DNA of 14,295 nt, from NCBI GenBank assembly GCA_934569195.1, contig CAKTKB010000029.1, positions 1-14,295 of the forward strand, in the 5' to 3' direction. A program made the translations under genes and the position numbers. The notes under the pieces are model-generated. The model had not been told where the DNA came from and made no database searches. It saw only the letters and a list, made by a program, of their open reading frames with translations. The DNA is from an uncultured Oscillospiraceae bacterium (GTDB lineage: Bacteria > Bacillota > Clostridia > Oscillospirales > Oscillospiraceae). Positions 4,951-14,000 of the stretch are shown in pieces. Positions within the stretch are counted from its first letter, which is position 1. Every line of letters begins with the position of its first letter.

Positions 4951-7374
4951 TTATTTTACAATCAGGTTTACCAGCTTGTTCTTTACCACGATCGTCTTGA
5001 CCAGGCTGCCGCCCTGCTTCTGAAGGAATTTTGCGATCTTCTCATCGGCCATTGCATTTGCGACGACCGACTCGTTGTCCAGGTCTGCCTCCATCCGGAC
5101 CGTGCCGCGCATCTTGCCGTTGACCTGCACCGCGATGTTTACCTCGCTGTCCTTGCACTTTTCCTCGCTGTAGGTGGGCCAGCTCTCATAAGCAATGGTA
5201 TCCGTGTGTCCCAGGATCTGCCAGATTTCCTCGCCGACATGGGGCGTGATGCAGGAAATCATCTTGATGAAGCCCTCTGCATACGCTCTGGGGCAGGTTC
5301 CGACCTTGTAGACCTCGTTGACAAAGACCATCATTTGGGCAATCGCGGTGTTGAATGCCAGCGCCTCAAAATCCGACGTGACCTTCTTGACCGTCTGGTG
5401 ATAAATTTTCGTCAGCCGGCCGTCGTCTGCATCCACCAGATTGGCGCTTTCCGTAAAGAAATTCCAAATCCGGTTAATAAACTTCTTCGCGCCCGCCACG
5501 GCGGATGTACTCCACGGCTTGGAAACCTCCAGCGGTCCCATAAACATCTCATAAAGCCGCAGCGTGTCGGCGCCGTACTCCCGCACAACATCGCTGGGAT
5601 TGACCACAAACTCCGGGAAGCGCTTGCCCATCTTGATACCGTTCTCACCCAGGATCATGCCCTGATGAACCAGCTTGTGGAACGGCTCCTTCACGGGAGA
5701 CAGGCCCTGGTCATACAGGAAGCGGTTCCAGATACGGGCATAAATCAAATGCCCCACAGCGTGCTCCGGGCCGCCCACATACAGATCCACGGGCATCCAG
5801 TGCTTCAAAAGCTCCGGATCGCAAAAAACCTTGTCGTTTTTCGGGTCGATATAGCGCATATAGTACCAGGACGAGCCTGCCGAGCCGGGCATGGTCGATG
5901 TCTCCCGGACACCGTGGACCCCGTGACAGTCATACTTTTTCCACTCCACCGCATTTTCCAGCGGAGCCTGACCATTGTGGCCCTTGTAATCCTCCAGCTC
6001 CGGCAGGACCAGCGGCAGCTCCTCATCCGGCAGGAAGTAAATCTTGCCGTCATCCGTATACACGCAGGGCACCGGTTCTCCCCAATAGCGCTGACGGGCA
6101 AAAATCCACTCCCGGAAGCGGTAGTTGTTCTTCCGCCGGGCCACGCCCATCTTTTCCAGCTTGTCCGTAATGGCCTCCTTGGCCTCCTCCACGGTCATGC
6201 CGGTAAATTCCTCGGAGTTGATCAGGCGGCAGCCCTTGCCCAGATAGTCCTGCTTCTCAAAGGCGTGCTCCGTCACATCCCCACCGTCAATGACCTGAAT
6301 CATGGGGATGTGGTGTACCTGGGCATATTCAAAGTCTCGCTGATCATGGCTCGGAACCGCCATAACCGCACCCGTTCCGTAGCTTGCCAGGACAAAATCC
6401 CCGATAAAGACGGGAACCTGCTTGCCGTTGACCGGGTTAATGGCATAAACGCCCTTCAGCGGGCAGCCGGACTTGGTCTTGTTCAGCTCCGTGCGGTCCA
6501 TGTCGCTCTTTTTCACGGCCTCCGCGATATATGCCTGAACCTCTTCCTTATTTTCAATCCGGTCCATCAGCTCCTGAACGATTTTTCCGTCCGGAGCCAG
6601 CACCATGAAGGTAATGCCGTAGATCGTTTCGATGCAGGTTGTAAAGATGGAAAACGCTCCGCCGCCTACCAGCTTGAAATCCACCTCCACGCCGGTGCTC
6701 TTGCCGATCCAGTTCCTCTGGATTTCCTTGGTGGATTCCGGCCAGTCGATCTCCTGGAGTCCCTCCAGCAGCTTCTCTGCAAACGCCGGCTGGTCAATGA
6801 CCCACTGCATCATATTTTTCTTCACGACCGGGTAGCCGCCCCGCTCGGATTTCCCGTCGATTACCTCGTCGTTGCTCAGAACCGTACCCAGCTCCTCACA
6901 CCAGTTCACCGGCATTTCGATCCGCTTGGCATATCCCGCCTCATAGAGCTTCTTAAAAATCCACTGGGTCCACCGGTAGAAGGACGGATCCGAGGTCGCA
7001 ATGCTCTTGGACCAGTCGTAATCGAAGCCAAGCTCCTTCAGCTGTCCAGAGAAGGTCTCGATATTCTTCTGCGTAAACCCGTTCGGATGGTTTCCCGTAC
7101 TGACGGCGTACTGCTCCGCCGGCAGACCGAAGGACTCATAGCCCATGGGATGCAGAACATTATAGCCCTGCATCCGCTTCATGCGGGACATGATGTCCGT
7201 CGCGGTATAGCCCTCCGGATGTCCGGCGTGCAGACCTACGCCGGACGGATAGGGAAACATATCCAGCACATAGTATTTCGGTTTGGAAAAATCCCACACA
7301 TCCGTGTGGAAGGTATCGTGTTCCTGCCAGTATTGGTGCCATTTTTTCTCAATGGCGGCAAAATCATAGTTCAT
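4951..7374 (-). CDS. leuS: Leucyl-tRNA synthetase, bacterial type with altered signature motifs
   Basis: Charges tRNA-Leu with leucine in the cytoplasm. The 807-residue length and layout are those of bacterial LeuRS: a class I Rossmann core with HIGH-type motif HAGH (49-52), an inserted CP1 editing domain at about 225-425, a second core part with GSSWYYMRY, and the C-terminal domain starting QVNGKMRGT. Two signatures depart from the usual form. The threonine-rich editing motif, normally TTRPDT, reads TTCIET (245-250), although its key last threonine T250 is kept. The KMSKS loop reads KMGKR (581-585), keeping both lysines. The editing-site aspartate segment (VPSHDQRDFE) is normal, and the frame is intact, so this is a functional variant type rather than a decayed gene. 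It lies 37 bases after rsfS, with AGAGGG ahead of the ATG and no room for a T-box leader. Confidence 0.97.
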   Translation of the reverse strand: MNYDFAAIEKKWHQYWQEHDTFHTDVWDFSKPKYYVLDMFPYPSGVGLHAGHPEGYTATDIMSRMKRMQGYNVLHPMGYESFGLPAEQYAVSTGNHPNGFTQKNIETFSGQLKELGFDYDWSKSIATSDPSFYRWTQWIFKKLYEAGYAKRIEMPVNWCEELGTVLSNDEVIDGKSERGGYPVVKKNMMQWVIDQPAFAEKLLEGLQEIDWPESTKEIQRNWIGKSTGVEVDFKLVGGGAFSIFTTCIETIYGITFMVLAPDGKIVQELMDRIENKEEVQAYIAEAVKKSDMDRTELNKTKSGCPLKGVYAINPVNGKQVPVFIGDFVLASYGTGAVMAVPSHDQRDFEYAQVHHIPMIQVIDGGDVTEHAFEKQDYLGKGCRLINSEEFTGMTVEEAKEAITDKLEKMGVARRKNNYRFREWIFARQRYWGEPVPCVYTDDGKIYFLPDEELPLVLPELEDYKGHNGQAPLENAVEWKKYDCHGVHGVRETSTMPGSAGSSWYYMRYIDPKNDKVFCDPELLKHWMPVDLYVGGPEHAVGHLIYARIWNRFLYDQGLSPVKEPFHKLVHQGMILGENGIKMGKRFPEFVVNPSDVVREYGADTLRLYEMFMGPLEVSKPWSTSAVAGAKKFINRIWNFFTESANLVDADDGRLTKIYHQTVKKVTSDFEALAFNTAIAQMMVFVNEVYKVGTCPRAYAEGFIKMISCITPHVGEEIWQILGHTDTIAYESWPTYSEEKCKDSEVNIAVQVNGKMRGTVRMEADLDNESVVANAMADEKIAKFLQKQGGSLVKTIVVKNKLVNLIVK

Positions 7375-7411
7375 TGCATAGCCCTCTTTTCATCCCGCTG
7401 TCCGCAGCCGG

Positions 7412-7777
7412 TTAATCCTCACTGATGATCAGGCCCTTCAGGTCCACGGCCTCCGCATCGGCCCACAACCGTTCCAGGTCATAAAATTTTCTGGCTTCCT
7501 CCGTAAATACATGGACGACAATAGAGCCGAAGTCCAGCAGCTCCCAGGAATTCCCCCGGTGTCCCTCCCGGCCCAGCATAGGCTCCCCAAGCTGCTCCAG
7601 CGTGTATTCCGCGTAATCGCACAGCGTTTTTACATGGGTGTTGGACGTGCCTGTGCAGATCAGAAAATAGTCTGCCAGACTGCTGACTTTGTCGATTTTC
7701 AGCAGCTTTATATTTTGCCCCTTTTTCTCGTCCAGGGCTTTGGTCACCGCAAGGGCGACCTCTCTTGCAGTATGCAT
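7412..7777 (-). CDS. rsfS: Ribosome silencing factor RsfS (YbeB/Iojap family)
   Basis: A 121-residue protein that binds ribosomal protein uL14 on the large subunit and blocks subunit joining when cells stop growing. The family pattern is clear: SSLADYFLICTGTSNTHVK (32-50) and the C-terminal GNSWELLDFGSIVVHVFTEEAR-type segment, with the usual Y-D-LERLW near 103-109. Length is normal (110-120). It follows the nadD-yqeK fusion after 29 bases, the same order as in Bacillus (nadD, yqeK, rsfS). The ribosome binding site is weaker and further from the start than in the neighbours (AAAGGA about 11-12 bases away), and it can pair in a 5-base stem (7788-7792 with 7799-7803), which may hold down translation. 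Confidence 0.97.
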   Translation of the reverse strand: MHTAREVALAVTKALDEKKGQNIKLLKIDKVSSLADYFLICTGTSNTHVKTLCDYAEYTLEQLGEPMLGREGHRGNSWELLDFGSIVVHVFTEEARKFYDLERLWADAEAVDLKGLIISED

Positions 7778-7806
7778 ATATCGATCGTTTCCTTTCTTGG
7801 AAAGTA

Positions 7807-9006
7807 TTATAAAGCTTCTTTTTCCTGCCGGTCAAGATAGGCCAGCGCCTCTCTCGATTCCGGTGAAACCGTGCTTCCCTTCTGCTCCAGCAGATGCAGC
7901 GTCATCTCCAGGCCCAGGCGAAGCGCGCCGTCCAGATCCGTAAAGGCCAGCTCCCGCAGCCGTTCCACCCCGGGAAAATCCCGGTTCGGCTCCATATAAT
8001 CCGCCACATACAGGATTTTTTCCAGCAGATTCATGTTGGCCTTTCCTGTTGTGTGACACCGAATGGCTGACACAACGGCGTCATTTTCTCCAAAAACGCG
8101 CCGGGCGACCAGGCTTCCCGTAAGGGCATGGAGGGTTTTGGGATTGTTCTGAGAGAAGGAATCCAGCCCAACACCGTACGCCTGGCACAGCGTCAGCTGA
8201 AGCGGACCATCCAGCGCCTTAGTGATATCATGGAGAATGCCGGCCCGGGCCGCGTCCGTCGGATCGGCGCCGTAGCGCAGGGCCAAAGCCACCGCTGTAT
8301 CCCGGCAGCCCAGTACATGCTTCACCCGATTGGGCTTCAAAAGGCCTGTCACGACCTTCTCCAGCTCCTCCATCGGCAGATTGCGATAGTCCCGGTCCGT
8401 TCCGTACAGCCCGTTTCTCCGAATGTACGCCTCCGTCTCGGGGCAAAGGAACGGGGATGCACACCGGAACACCAGCATCCGGCGAAGCTGGGTAGAGGAA
8501 ATGGGAACCACCGGATTTTTGAGAAGGGTCGCATGAATCCCGCTCCGCTCCAGCTCCTGGCGGCATTGCTCCGCCTGGACGGTCTCCTCCCTCTCGCCCC
8601 GGTACAGCACAGCCAGCTCCGCCAGCCTCGCAATACGCTCCGGCTCCCGCCAGGAGGCAAAGGAAAGGAACATATCCGTACCCATCAGCAAATACAGCTG
8701 GGCGTCCGGATAAAGGGCATGAATCTGCTCCACCGTCTCATAGGTATAGCTGGGACCGTCGCGCCGAATCTCCAGATCCAGCACCTCCAGCCTCGCATCA
8801 CCGGCCGCCCGAACGCACAGGCGCGTCATTTCCAGCCGCTGCTCGGCAGTCGGAGAACCGGCCGCCAGCGTCTTATGCGGTGCAATCCCGGCGGGAATCA
8901 GCAGCATTTTATCCAGCTTCAGTCCGTTTACGCCCTGAATTGCCCCCTGAATGTGCCCCATATGTGGGGGATTAAAGCTTCCACCGTAAATGCCGATACG
9001 TCTCAT
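7807..9006 (-). CDS. nadD: Fused nicotinate-nucleotide adenylyltransferase and YqeK-type HD phosphohydrolase
   Basis: One uninterrupted 399-residue protein joins two enzymes that are separate neighbours in Bacillus. Residues 1 to about 200 are NadD, which makes deamido-NAD from nicotinate mononucleotide and ATP: GSFNPPHMGH (9-18) is the nucleotide-binding motif, with SYTYET (86-91) and ISSTQLRR (169-176) also present. Residues about 205-399 are the YqeK HD domain, with likely metal ligands H230, H259-D260, H293, H318 and D336 (YVADYMEP). YqeK proteins split diadenosine tetraphosphate symmetrically into ADP. There is no second start with a ribosome binding site at the junction near residue 205, so two separate products look unlikely. 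GGGAGGGG lies 5 bases before the ATG. Upstream is yhbY and downstream rsfS, the conserved order. The assignment of each half is firm; its combined physiological role is inference. Confidence 0.96.
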   Translation of the reverse strand: MRRIGIYGGSFNPPHMGHIQGAIQGVNGLKLDKMLLIPAGIAPHKTLAAGSPTAEQRLEMTRLCVRAAGDARLEVLDLEIRRDGPSYTYETVEQIHALYPDAQLYLLMGTDMFLSFASWREPERIARLAELAVLYRGEREETVQAEQCRQELERSGIHATLLKNPVVPISSTQLRRMLVFRCASPFLCPETEAYIRRNGLYGTDRDYRNLPMEELEKVVTGLLKPNRVKHVLGCRDTAVALALRYGADPTDAARAGILHDITKALDGPLQLTLCQAYGVGLDSFSQNNPKTLHALTGSLVARRVFGENDAVVSAIRCHTTGKANMNLLEKILYVADYMEPNRDFPGVERLRELAFTDLDGALRLGLEMTLHLLEQKGSTVSPESREALAYLDRQEKEAL

Positions 9007-9045
9007 GATACCCCTCCCTGCGCTTAATCCGTCTGTCAGTTTGGC

Positions 9046-9519
9046 TTACGTTTCCTCGCCCCTGAGCTGGCGCTCCCGGCGGCGTTCAATGGCTTCGTCA
9101 ATGGCCTTCTGCCGGAAATAGGTGTTCCGTTCCTCCCGGACCTTCTTCGCCGCAGCGCGTCTGGCCCGGATTCCCTTGCGTACCGGATCGGACTTACTGA
9201 CCGGCGTCTGCTTGCGCTTGGCCCGGCCGGTCTGATTGCGCGCCTGCTGGCATTTCTCGCTGAAGCGGTAAATAACAAACTTCGTCCCGATCACGGCCAC
9301 GCCGTCCGCTCCCGTGGCCTCGCAAATCGCGTCGCTTACTTCCCTCGGGGACATCATAGCGCCCTCAAGGACCTTTCCCTTGATCAGCTCCCGGGCAATC
9401 AACTGGTTGTCCGCCTCGTCCAGCAGAGCCTGCGTGACGCCGCCCTTTCCTACGATCAGCGTCGTATCCAGGGAATTGGCCTGTGCCCGCAGCTCTGCCC
9501 GTTGCTTACTTGTCAGCAT
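9046..9519 (-). CDS. yhbY: YhbY-type CRM domain RNA-binding protein with a basic tail
   Basis: Residues 1 to about 92 are a full CRM domain (LTSKQRAELRAQAN..., the GKGG loop at 24-27, KGKVLEGA near 47-54, GADGVAVIGTKFVIYR at 70-85), as in YhbY/YqeI, which associate with pre-ribosomal large subunits. Stand-alone family members are about 95-105 residues. This one runs to 157, with a tail (94-157) holding 22 lysines or arginines in 64 residues, predicted helical towards the end. The tail suggests extra RNA contact. The start overlaps the end of rdgB by 14 bases and has AGGAGG 7 bases upstream, inside rdgB, so the two are probably translated together. The frame is intact and the stop is 39 bases before nadD. 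Confidence 0.93.
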   Translation of the reverse strand: MLTSKQRAELRAQANSLDTTLIVGKGGVTQALLDEADNQLIARELIKGKVLEGAMMSPREVSDAICEATGADGVAVIGTKFVIYRFSEKCQQARNQTGRAKRKQTPVSKSDPVRKGIRARRAAAKKVREERNTYFRQKAIDEAIERRRERQLRGEET

Positions 9520-10111
9520 AGCCTGCCTCCTTCATCTTTTCATAGAACGCGCGCAGGGCGACCGCTCGGTGAGAGACCTGGTTTTTCTCCTCCGGCGTCA
9601 GCTCCGCAAAGCTCTTTCCCAAAGGCGGGTAATAGAAGATCGGGTCATATCCGAATCCGTTCCGTCCGGTGGCAGCGTGCAGGATCTCGCCATTGGCTTC
9701 TCCTCTGGCCTGAATAACCTTTCCGCCGGGCATGACCAGGGTGATCACGCACACGAACTTGCCCTGGCGCATGCCGTCCGGTACGTTCTTCATATTTTTC
9801 AGCAGCAGGAGCAGCCGTCCCCAATCGTCCAGGGAATCGTCAAAGCCAGAGCGTGCCGAATAAATTCCCGGAGCGCCGTACAGCGCATCTACAGAGAGGC
9901 CGGAATCATCCGCCAGCGCAGGAAGACCGGTCGCTCTCATGACGGCGTTTGCCTTCAGGAAGGAATTCTCCTCAAAGGTATCGCCGGTCTCCTCCACGTC
10001 CACATCTACGCCCACCTCGGACTCCATGACCAATTCGATTCCGAATTTCTCTGTAATCTTGCTGATCTCAACCAGCTTGTGAGGATTTTTGCTTGCTAAA
10101 ACTACCTTCAT
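9506..10111 (-). CDS. rdgB: dITP/XTP pyrophosphatase (RdgB/HAM1 family)
   Basis: A 201-residue house-cleaning enzyme that hydrolyses dITP, ITP and XTP to the monophosphates, keeping deaminated purines out of DNA and RNA. Seen in order: ASKNPHK (6-12) phosphate-binding start, ADDSGL (67-72) with catalytic D69, GAPGIYSAR (79-87), NGFGYDPIF (151-159), and SHRAVAL (180-186) for base recognition. Length is normal for the family. The start overlaps the ftsY stop by 4 bases (ATGA) and the end overlaps yhbY by 14 bases, so it sits in a tightly coupled stretch. Confidence 0.97.
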   Translation of the reverse strand: MKVVLASKNPHKLVEISKITEKFGIELVMESEVGVDVDVEETGDTFEENSFLKANAVMRATGLPALADDSGLSVDALYGAPGIYSARSGFDDSLDDWGRLLLLLKNMKNVPDGMRQGKFVCVITLVMPGGKVIQARGEANGEILHAATGRNGFGYDPIFYYPPLGKSFAELTPEEKNQVSHRAVALRAFYEKMKEAGYADK

Positions 10112-11028
10112 GTTTCTTCTCCTTGCAGCAGAGCATTGACGAAGTCCCGCGCCTGGAATTCCATCAGGTCCTCGGCCTTCTCTCCAACGCCGACATATTT
10201 TACGGGAATCTGCAGAGCGTCCGCCACCGCGATGACGATGCCGCCCTTGGCCGTACCGTCCAGCTTGGTCAGGGCAATGGCCGTTACGCCCGCGATTTCC
10301 TGGAATTGCTTAGCCTGAATCAAGCCGTTCTGTCCGGTCGTACCGTCGAGCACCAGCAGCACCTCTTTCGCAGCGTCCGGCAGCTCCCGGTTGACAATCC
10401 GGCTGATCTTATTGAGCTCGTTCATCAGGTTCGCTTTATTATGAAGCCGTCCAGCCGTGTCTATCAGGATAACATCCGTACCCCGGGACTTCGCCGCCTG
10501 AATGCCGTCGAACACGACGGCCGCCGGGTCCGCTCCCTCATGCTGGCGGACAATATCCGCATGGGCACGCTCCGCCCAAATCTCCAGCTGATCGGCTGCC
10601 GCAGCCCGGAAGGTATCCCCCGCCACCAGCATGACCTTCTTCCCCTGACGGGTAAGCTGCGTGGCAATCTTTCCGATGGTCGTCGTCTTGCCCACACCGT
10701 TCACGCCGATCACCAGAACGACGGAGGGCCGGGTGGAGAGATTCAGCTCTGTGTCCCCTACCTCCAGCATCTCAACCAGGATGTCCTTCAGCGCCTCTCT
10801 GGCCTCCTCCGCGGTTTTCAGATGCTTTTCCTTTACCGTCTTACGCAGCCGCTCCACAGCCTTGGAGGCCGTCTCCACGCCAAGATCCGCCAGAATCAGG
10901 CACTCCTCAAGCTCGTCGTAGAAATCGTCCTCAATCTGACTGAAGCCGGAAAACACGCCGCCCAGTGTCGAGGCCATCGCCTTGCGGGTTTTTTCCAGTC
11001 CCGCCTTAATTTTATCAAAAAATCCCAT
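10108..11028 (-). CDS. ftsY: Signal recognition particle receptor FtsY
   Basis: The SRP receptor GTPase, which docks ribosome-nascent chain-SRP complexes at the membrane for SecYEG. The 306 residues hold the NG core: a helical N domain (about 1-95), then G1 GVNGVGKTT (108-116), GDTFRAAAADQL (137-148), G3 DTAGR (190-194), G4 TKLD (254-257) and the GVGEKAEDL closing motif (280-288). There is no long acidic A domain as in E. coli; the amphipathic start MGFFDKIKAGLEKTRKAM is the probable membrane anchor, as usual in Firmicutes. It lies 26 bases after smc with AGGGATGA ahead of the ATG, the widely conserved smc-ftsY pair. Its stop overlaps the start of rdgB. Confidence 0.98.
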   Translation of the reverse strand: MGFFDKIKAGLEKTRKAMASTLGGVFSGFSQIEDDFYDELEECLILADLGVETASKAVERLRKTVKEKHLKTAEEAREALKDILVEMLEVGDTELNLSTRPSVVLVIGVNGVGKTTTIGKIATQLTRQGKKVMLVAGDTFRAAAADQLEIWAERAHADIVRQHEGADPAAVVFDGIQAAKSRGTDVILIDTAGRLHNKANLMNELNKISRIVNRELPDAAKEVLLVLDGTTGQNGLIQAKQFQEIAGVTAIALTKLDGTAKGGIVIAVADALQIPVKYVGVGEKAEDLMEFQARDFVNALLQGEET

Positions 11029-11054
11029 TTTGTCATCCCTCCGTTTGAAAAGTC

Positions 11055-14000
11055 CTATTCCGCGATTCCCAGATACTGCTCCATCTGGTTCAGGTCCAAC
11101 CGCAGCAGCTTAGAAACGCCCTGCTCCTGCATGGTCACGCCATAAAGCACATCTGCCGACTCCATGGTACCCCGACGGTGTGTAATGACGATAAACTGCG
11201 TTTTCTTGCTCAGATTGTGCAGATAGGACGCATACCGCTCCACATTGCGGTCGTCCAGGGCCGCATCGATCTCATCGAGAATACAGAAAGGCGTGGGTCT
11301 GACCTTCAGAATGGAGAAATACAGCGCAATTGCCACAAACGCTTTTTCTCCTCCGGAAAGTAGCGTAATGGTTTTAACCTGCTTTCCGGGCGGCTGGACC
11401 CGAATCTCAATGCCGCAGGTAAGGGGCTGTTCCGGGTCCTCCAGAAGCAGCTGCCCTTTTCCTCCGCCAAACATTTCTTCAAAAACCTGGCCGAAATAGT
11501 GGTTGATCTTACCGAATTCCTCCACAAAAATTCCGGTCATTTCCTGGGTAATATCCCGGATGATGCTCTCAAGCTCCCGCTTGGATACCAGCACATCGTC
11601 TCGTTGCGCAGCAAGGTAGCTGTAGCGTTCGTTTACCCGGGCATATTCTTCAATGGCGCCCAGATTGGGGGTCCCGAGGACGCCGATTTTCCGCTTCAGC
11701 TCTCCGATCCGGCGATTGCCCGCCGCGACCGACTCGATCTGCCCGCTCTGTTCCGGCGCCGTACCCGGCGTGAGACCGTAGCTGTCCCAGAGCTTGTCAA
11801 TGATCTGCCGCTCCTCCATGGCGGTCGTAACCTTCTTTTGCTCCAGCAGTGCGCAGGCGCGCTCCATACTCAGGATGTCTCTGTTTTTCTCCTGCGCCTG
11901 CCGCTCCGCCAAGGTCTTTGCCGCTTCTGCCTCCGACCGGCGGGTCAAAAGCTGCTGCATCTGCTGCTGCGCCTGGTCTTTTTGCGCGGCATTATTTCCC
12001 TGACGCGCACACAAGTCGCGCACCTGCGTCTCCTGCCGGCGGGTATCCGCCTCCATGGCCTCTACCAGCGCCAGCTTGTTGGCCCGGTCTCCATCCATGG
12101 CCTGCTGCAGCCCCTGCAGATCCGCAATATGGGCCTGCGCTGTGGATTTCTCCGCCTCCAGGGCCGCCTGCTCCGTCTGCAGCTCCGTCAGGCGATCCGT
12201 CAGCTTTGCCGTGCTCTGGGCTGTCTCGCTCTGGCTTCCCTCCAGCTCCGCCAGGGTCTGCCGGACCTGGGCAAGCTGCTGGGTATACGCCTGGATTTTT
12301 CCTCGCTGCTGGGCGCAGCGTTCCGCATCCGTCTGTCTGCGCCGGCAGAGCGCCGTATACTCCTTCTCCGCGGCCTCCGCCGCCTCGGTGATGGCCCCGA
12401 GCAGGATCTCATGCTGCTTCTCCTGTCCCTGGAGCCGGAGGACCTGGTCCTCGGCCTGCCGAAGCTCCTCCTGCGCAGTGTTCATCTGGTACGCAGCCTG
12501 CTCCGACACTCTTTTCGCCTCGCTGAGCGCCGCCTCCATGGAGGCCTTATCCCGCTCAAGCGCCTTTTGCTGGGCCGACAGCTTCTCCAACTCATTTGCC
12601 CGGGAGAGGATACCCGCCTCCTTGCTCACCGAGCCGCCTGTCATGGAACCTCCGGGATTCATAACCTGCCCGTCAAGGGTAACGATCTTGAACCGGTTCC
12701 GGTATTTGCCGGCCATGCCGATTGCAGCGTCTATATCCTGCACCAGGACGGTCCTTCCCAGCAGGTTGTCCACAATATTCCGGTAGCGGTCCTCGCAGGT
12801 AACCAGGTCGGAAGCAATCCCGATAAAGCCGCGACAGCTCTCCAGCCCCGTCTCCTGCAGTTTTCTTCCCACAATGGCAGACATGGGAAGGAACGTCGCC
12901 CGTCCGCCTCCCGTACGCTTGAGGTAAGCAATGGCCGCCTTGCCGTCCTGCTCCGTCTCGACTACGATCTGCTGCATAGCGCCGCCCAGGGCAATTTCGA
13001 TCGCCACGGTATACGAATCATCCGTCCGCAGCAGGCGGGAAACCGGGCCGTGGATGTTGGCCAGCTTGCCCCGCTGAACCTCCTGCATGACCATACGCAC
13101 AGATTTTTGGTAGCTCTCGTAATCCCGCTCCATCGCCCGGAAAACCCGAACCTTTGCGGTGACAGCCTCCAGCGTAGCGGTCAACTCCTGCAGCTGTTTG
13201 GTAAATGCCTCCAATTTCTGGTCTCTGACCTCGCGGCGCATGGCATAGCCGGACACGGCGTTGCGGGATGCGGTTACCTTTTCGCCGGCCTGCTTTAACG
13301 CCTGACAGCACGCATCCATCTGCTCCTGAGCCTGTGCCTTGCGGGCTGCGCCGGAGCGCAAATCCTCCTGGAGCTCCTCCATCCGCGTCTGCGACTGATC
13401 CAGACTGTCCTGCAGGCCGCGCACATCCGCTTCCTGTCCGGCCAGCTCCGCCGCAAGCGTAGTCTCTTTTCCCCGAAGCTCCAGGAACTGCCGGGTCATC
13501 CCCTGTGCATTTGCCGTCATCGCAGCAAGCTCTCCCCGGAGCGCTTCCAGCTCCTGCCGCCGCTGCTCTAAGGTCTGCTCAATTTCCTCCACTCGCTGCC
13601 CGGCCTGTCGAATCTGCCCGGCAATGCCGCCGCTTCGGTCCTCCTGGCCCCGCAGCTCCTCCTGAATTCGCTCCACGTTGGCCTGGTTATTGGCGATGCT
13701 CCCACGCAGGACTGCAATCTGCCCGTCAAGCTGCTGGTGCGCCGCCTCCATCATATTGACCTTGACCCGCACCGTTTCCAGGGCATCGTCCCGTTCGTGA
13801 AGCGTCCCGCTCCATTCCTCGGCCTTGCGATACAGCGCCTCTAGGTCGTCATGCGCCTGCTGCAAAACAAAGGCGGCCGAATTGTAGTCCTCCTCCGCCT
13901 TTTTTGCCGCCTCGCTCAGGCGGGTCAGCGTTTCCAGCCAAACCGCAACCTCTACGCCTCGCAGCTCATCCTTCAGCTCCAGGTAGCGCCTGGCCTTCTC

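Noticed and set aside
4030..7425. A plus-strand open frame of over 1100 codons opposite leuS and the fucosidase gene
   Set aside because: It is in exact register with both minus-strand genes, so stops appear only where they use TTA, CTA or TCA, codons that are rare here. It has no recognisable domain, while both minus-strand genes have full motifs.
8128..11145. Plus-strand open frames opposite nadD-yqeK, rdgB and ftsY
   Set aside because: All are in register with the minus-strand genes and lack domains of their own.
11499..13298. A plus-strand open frame of about 600 codons opposite smc
   Set aside because: It has the same in-register cause. The composition (Leu, Arg, Gln rich, repetitive) is the antisense image of the Smc coiled coil.
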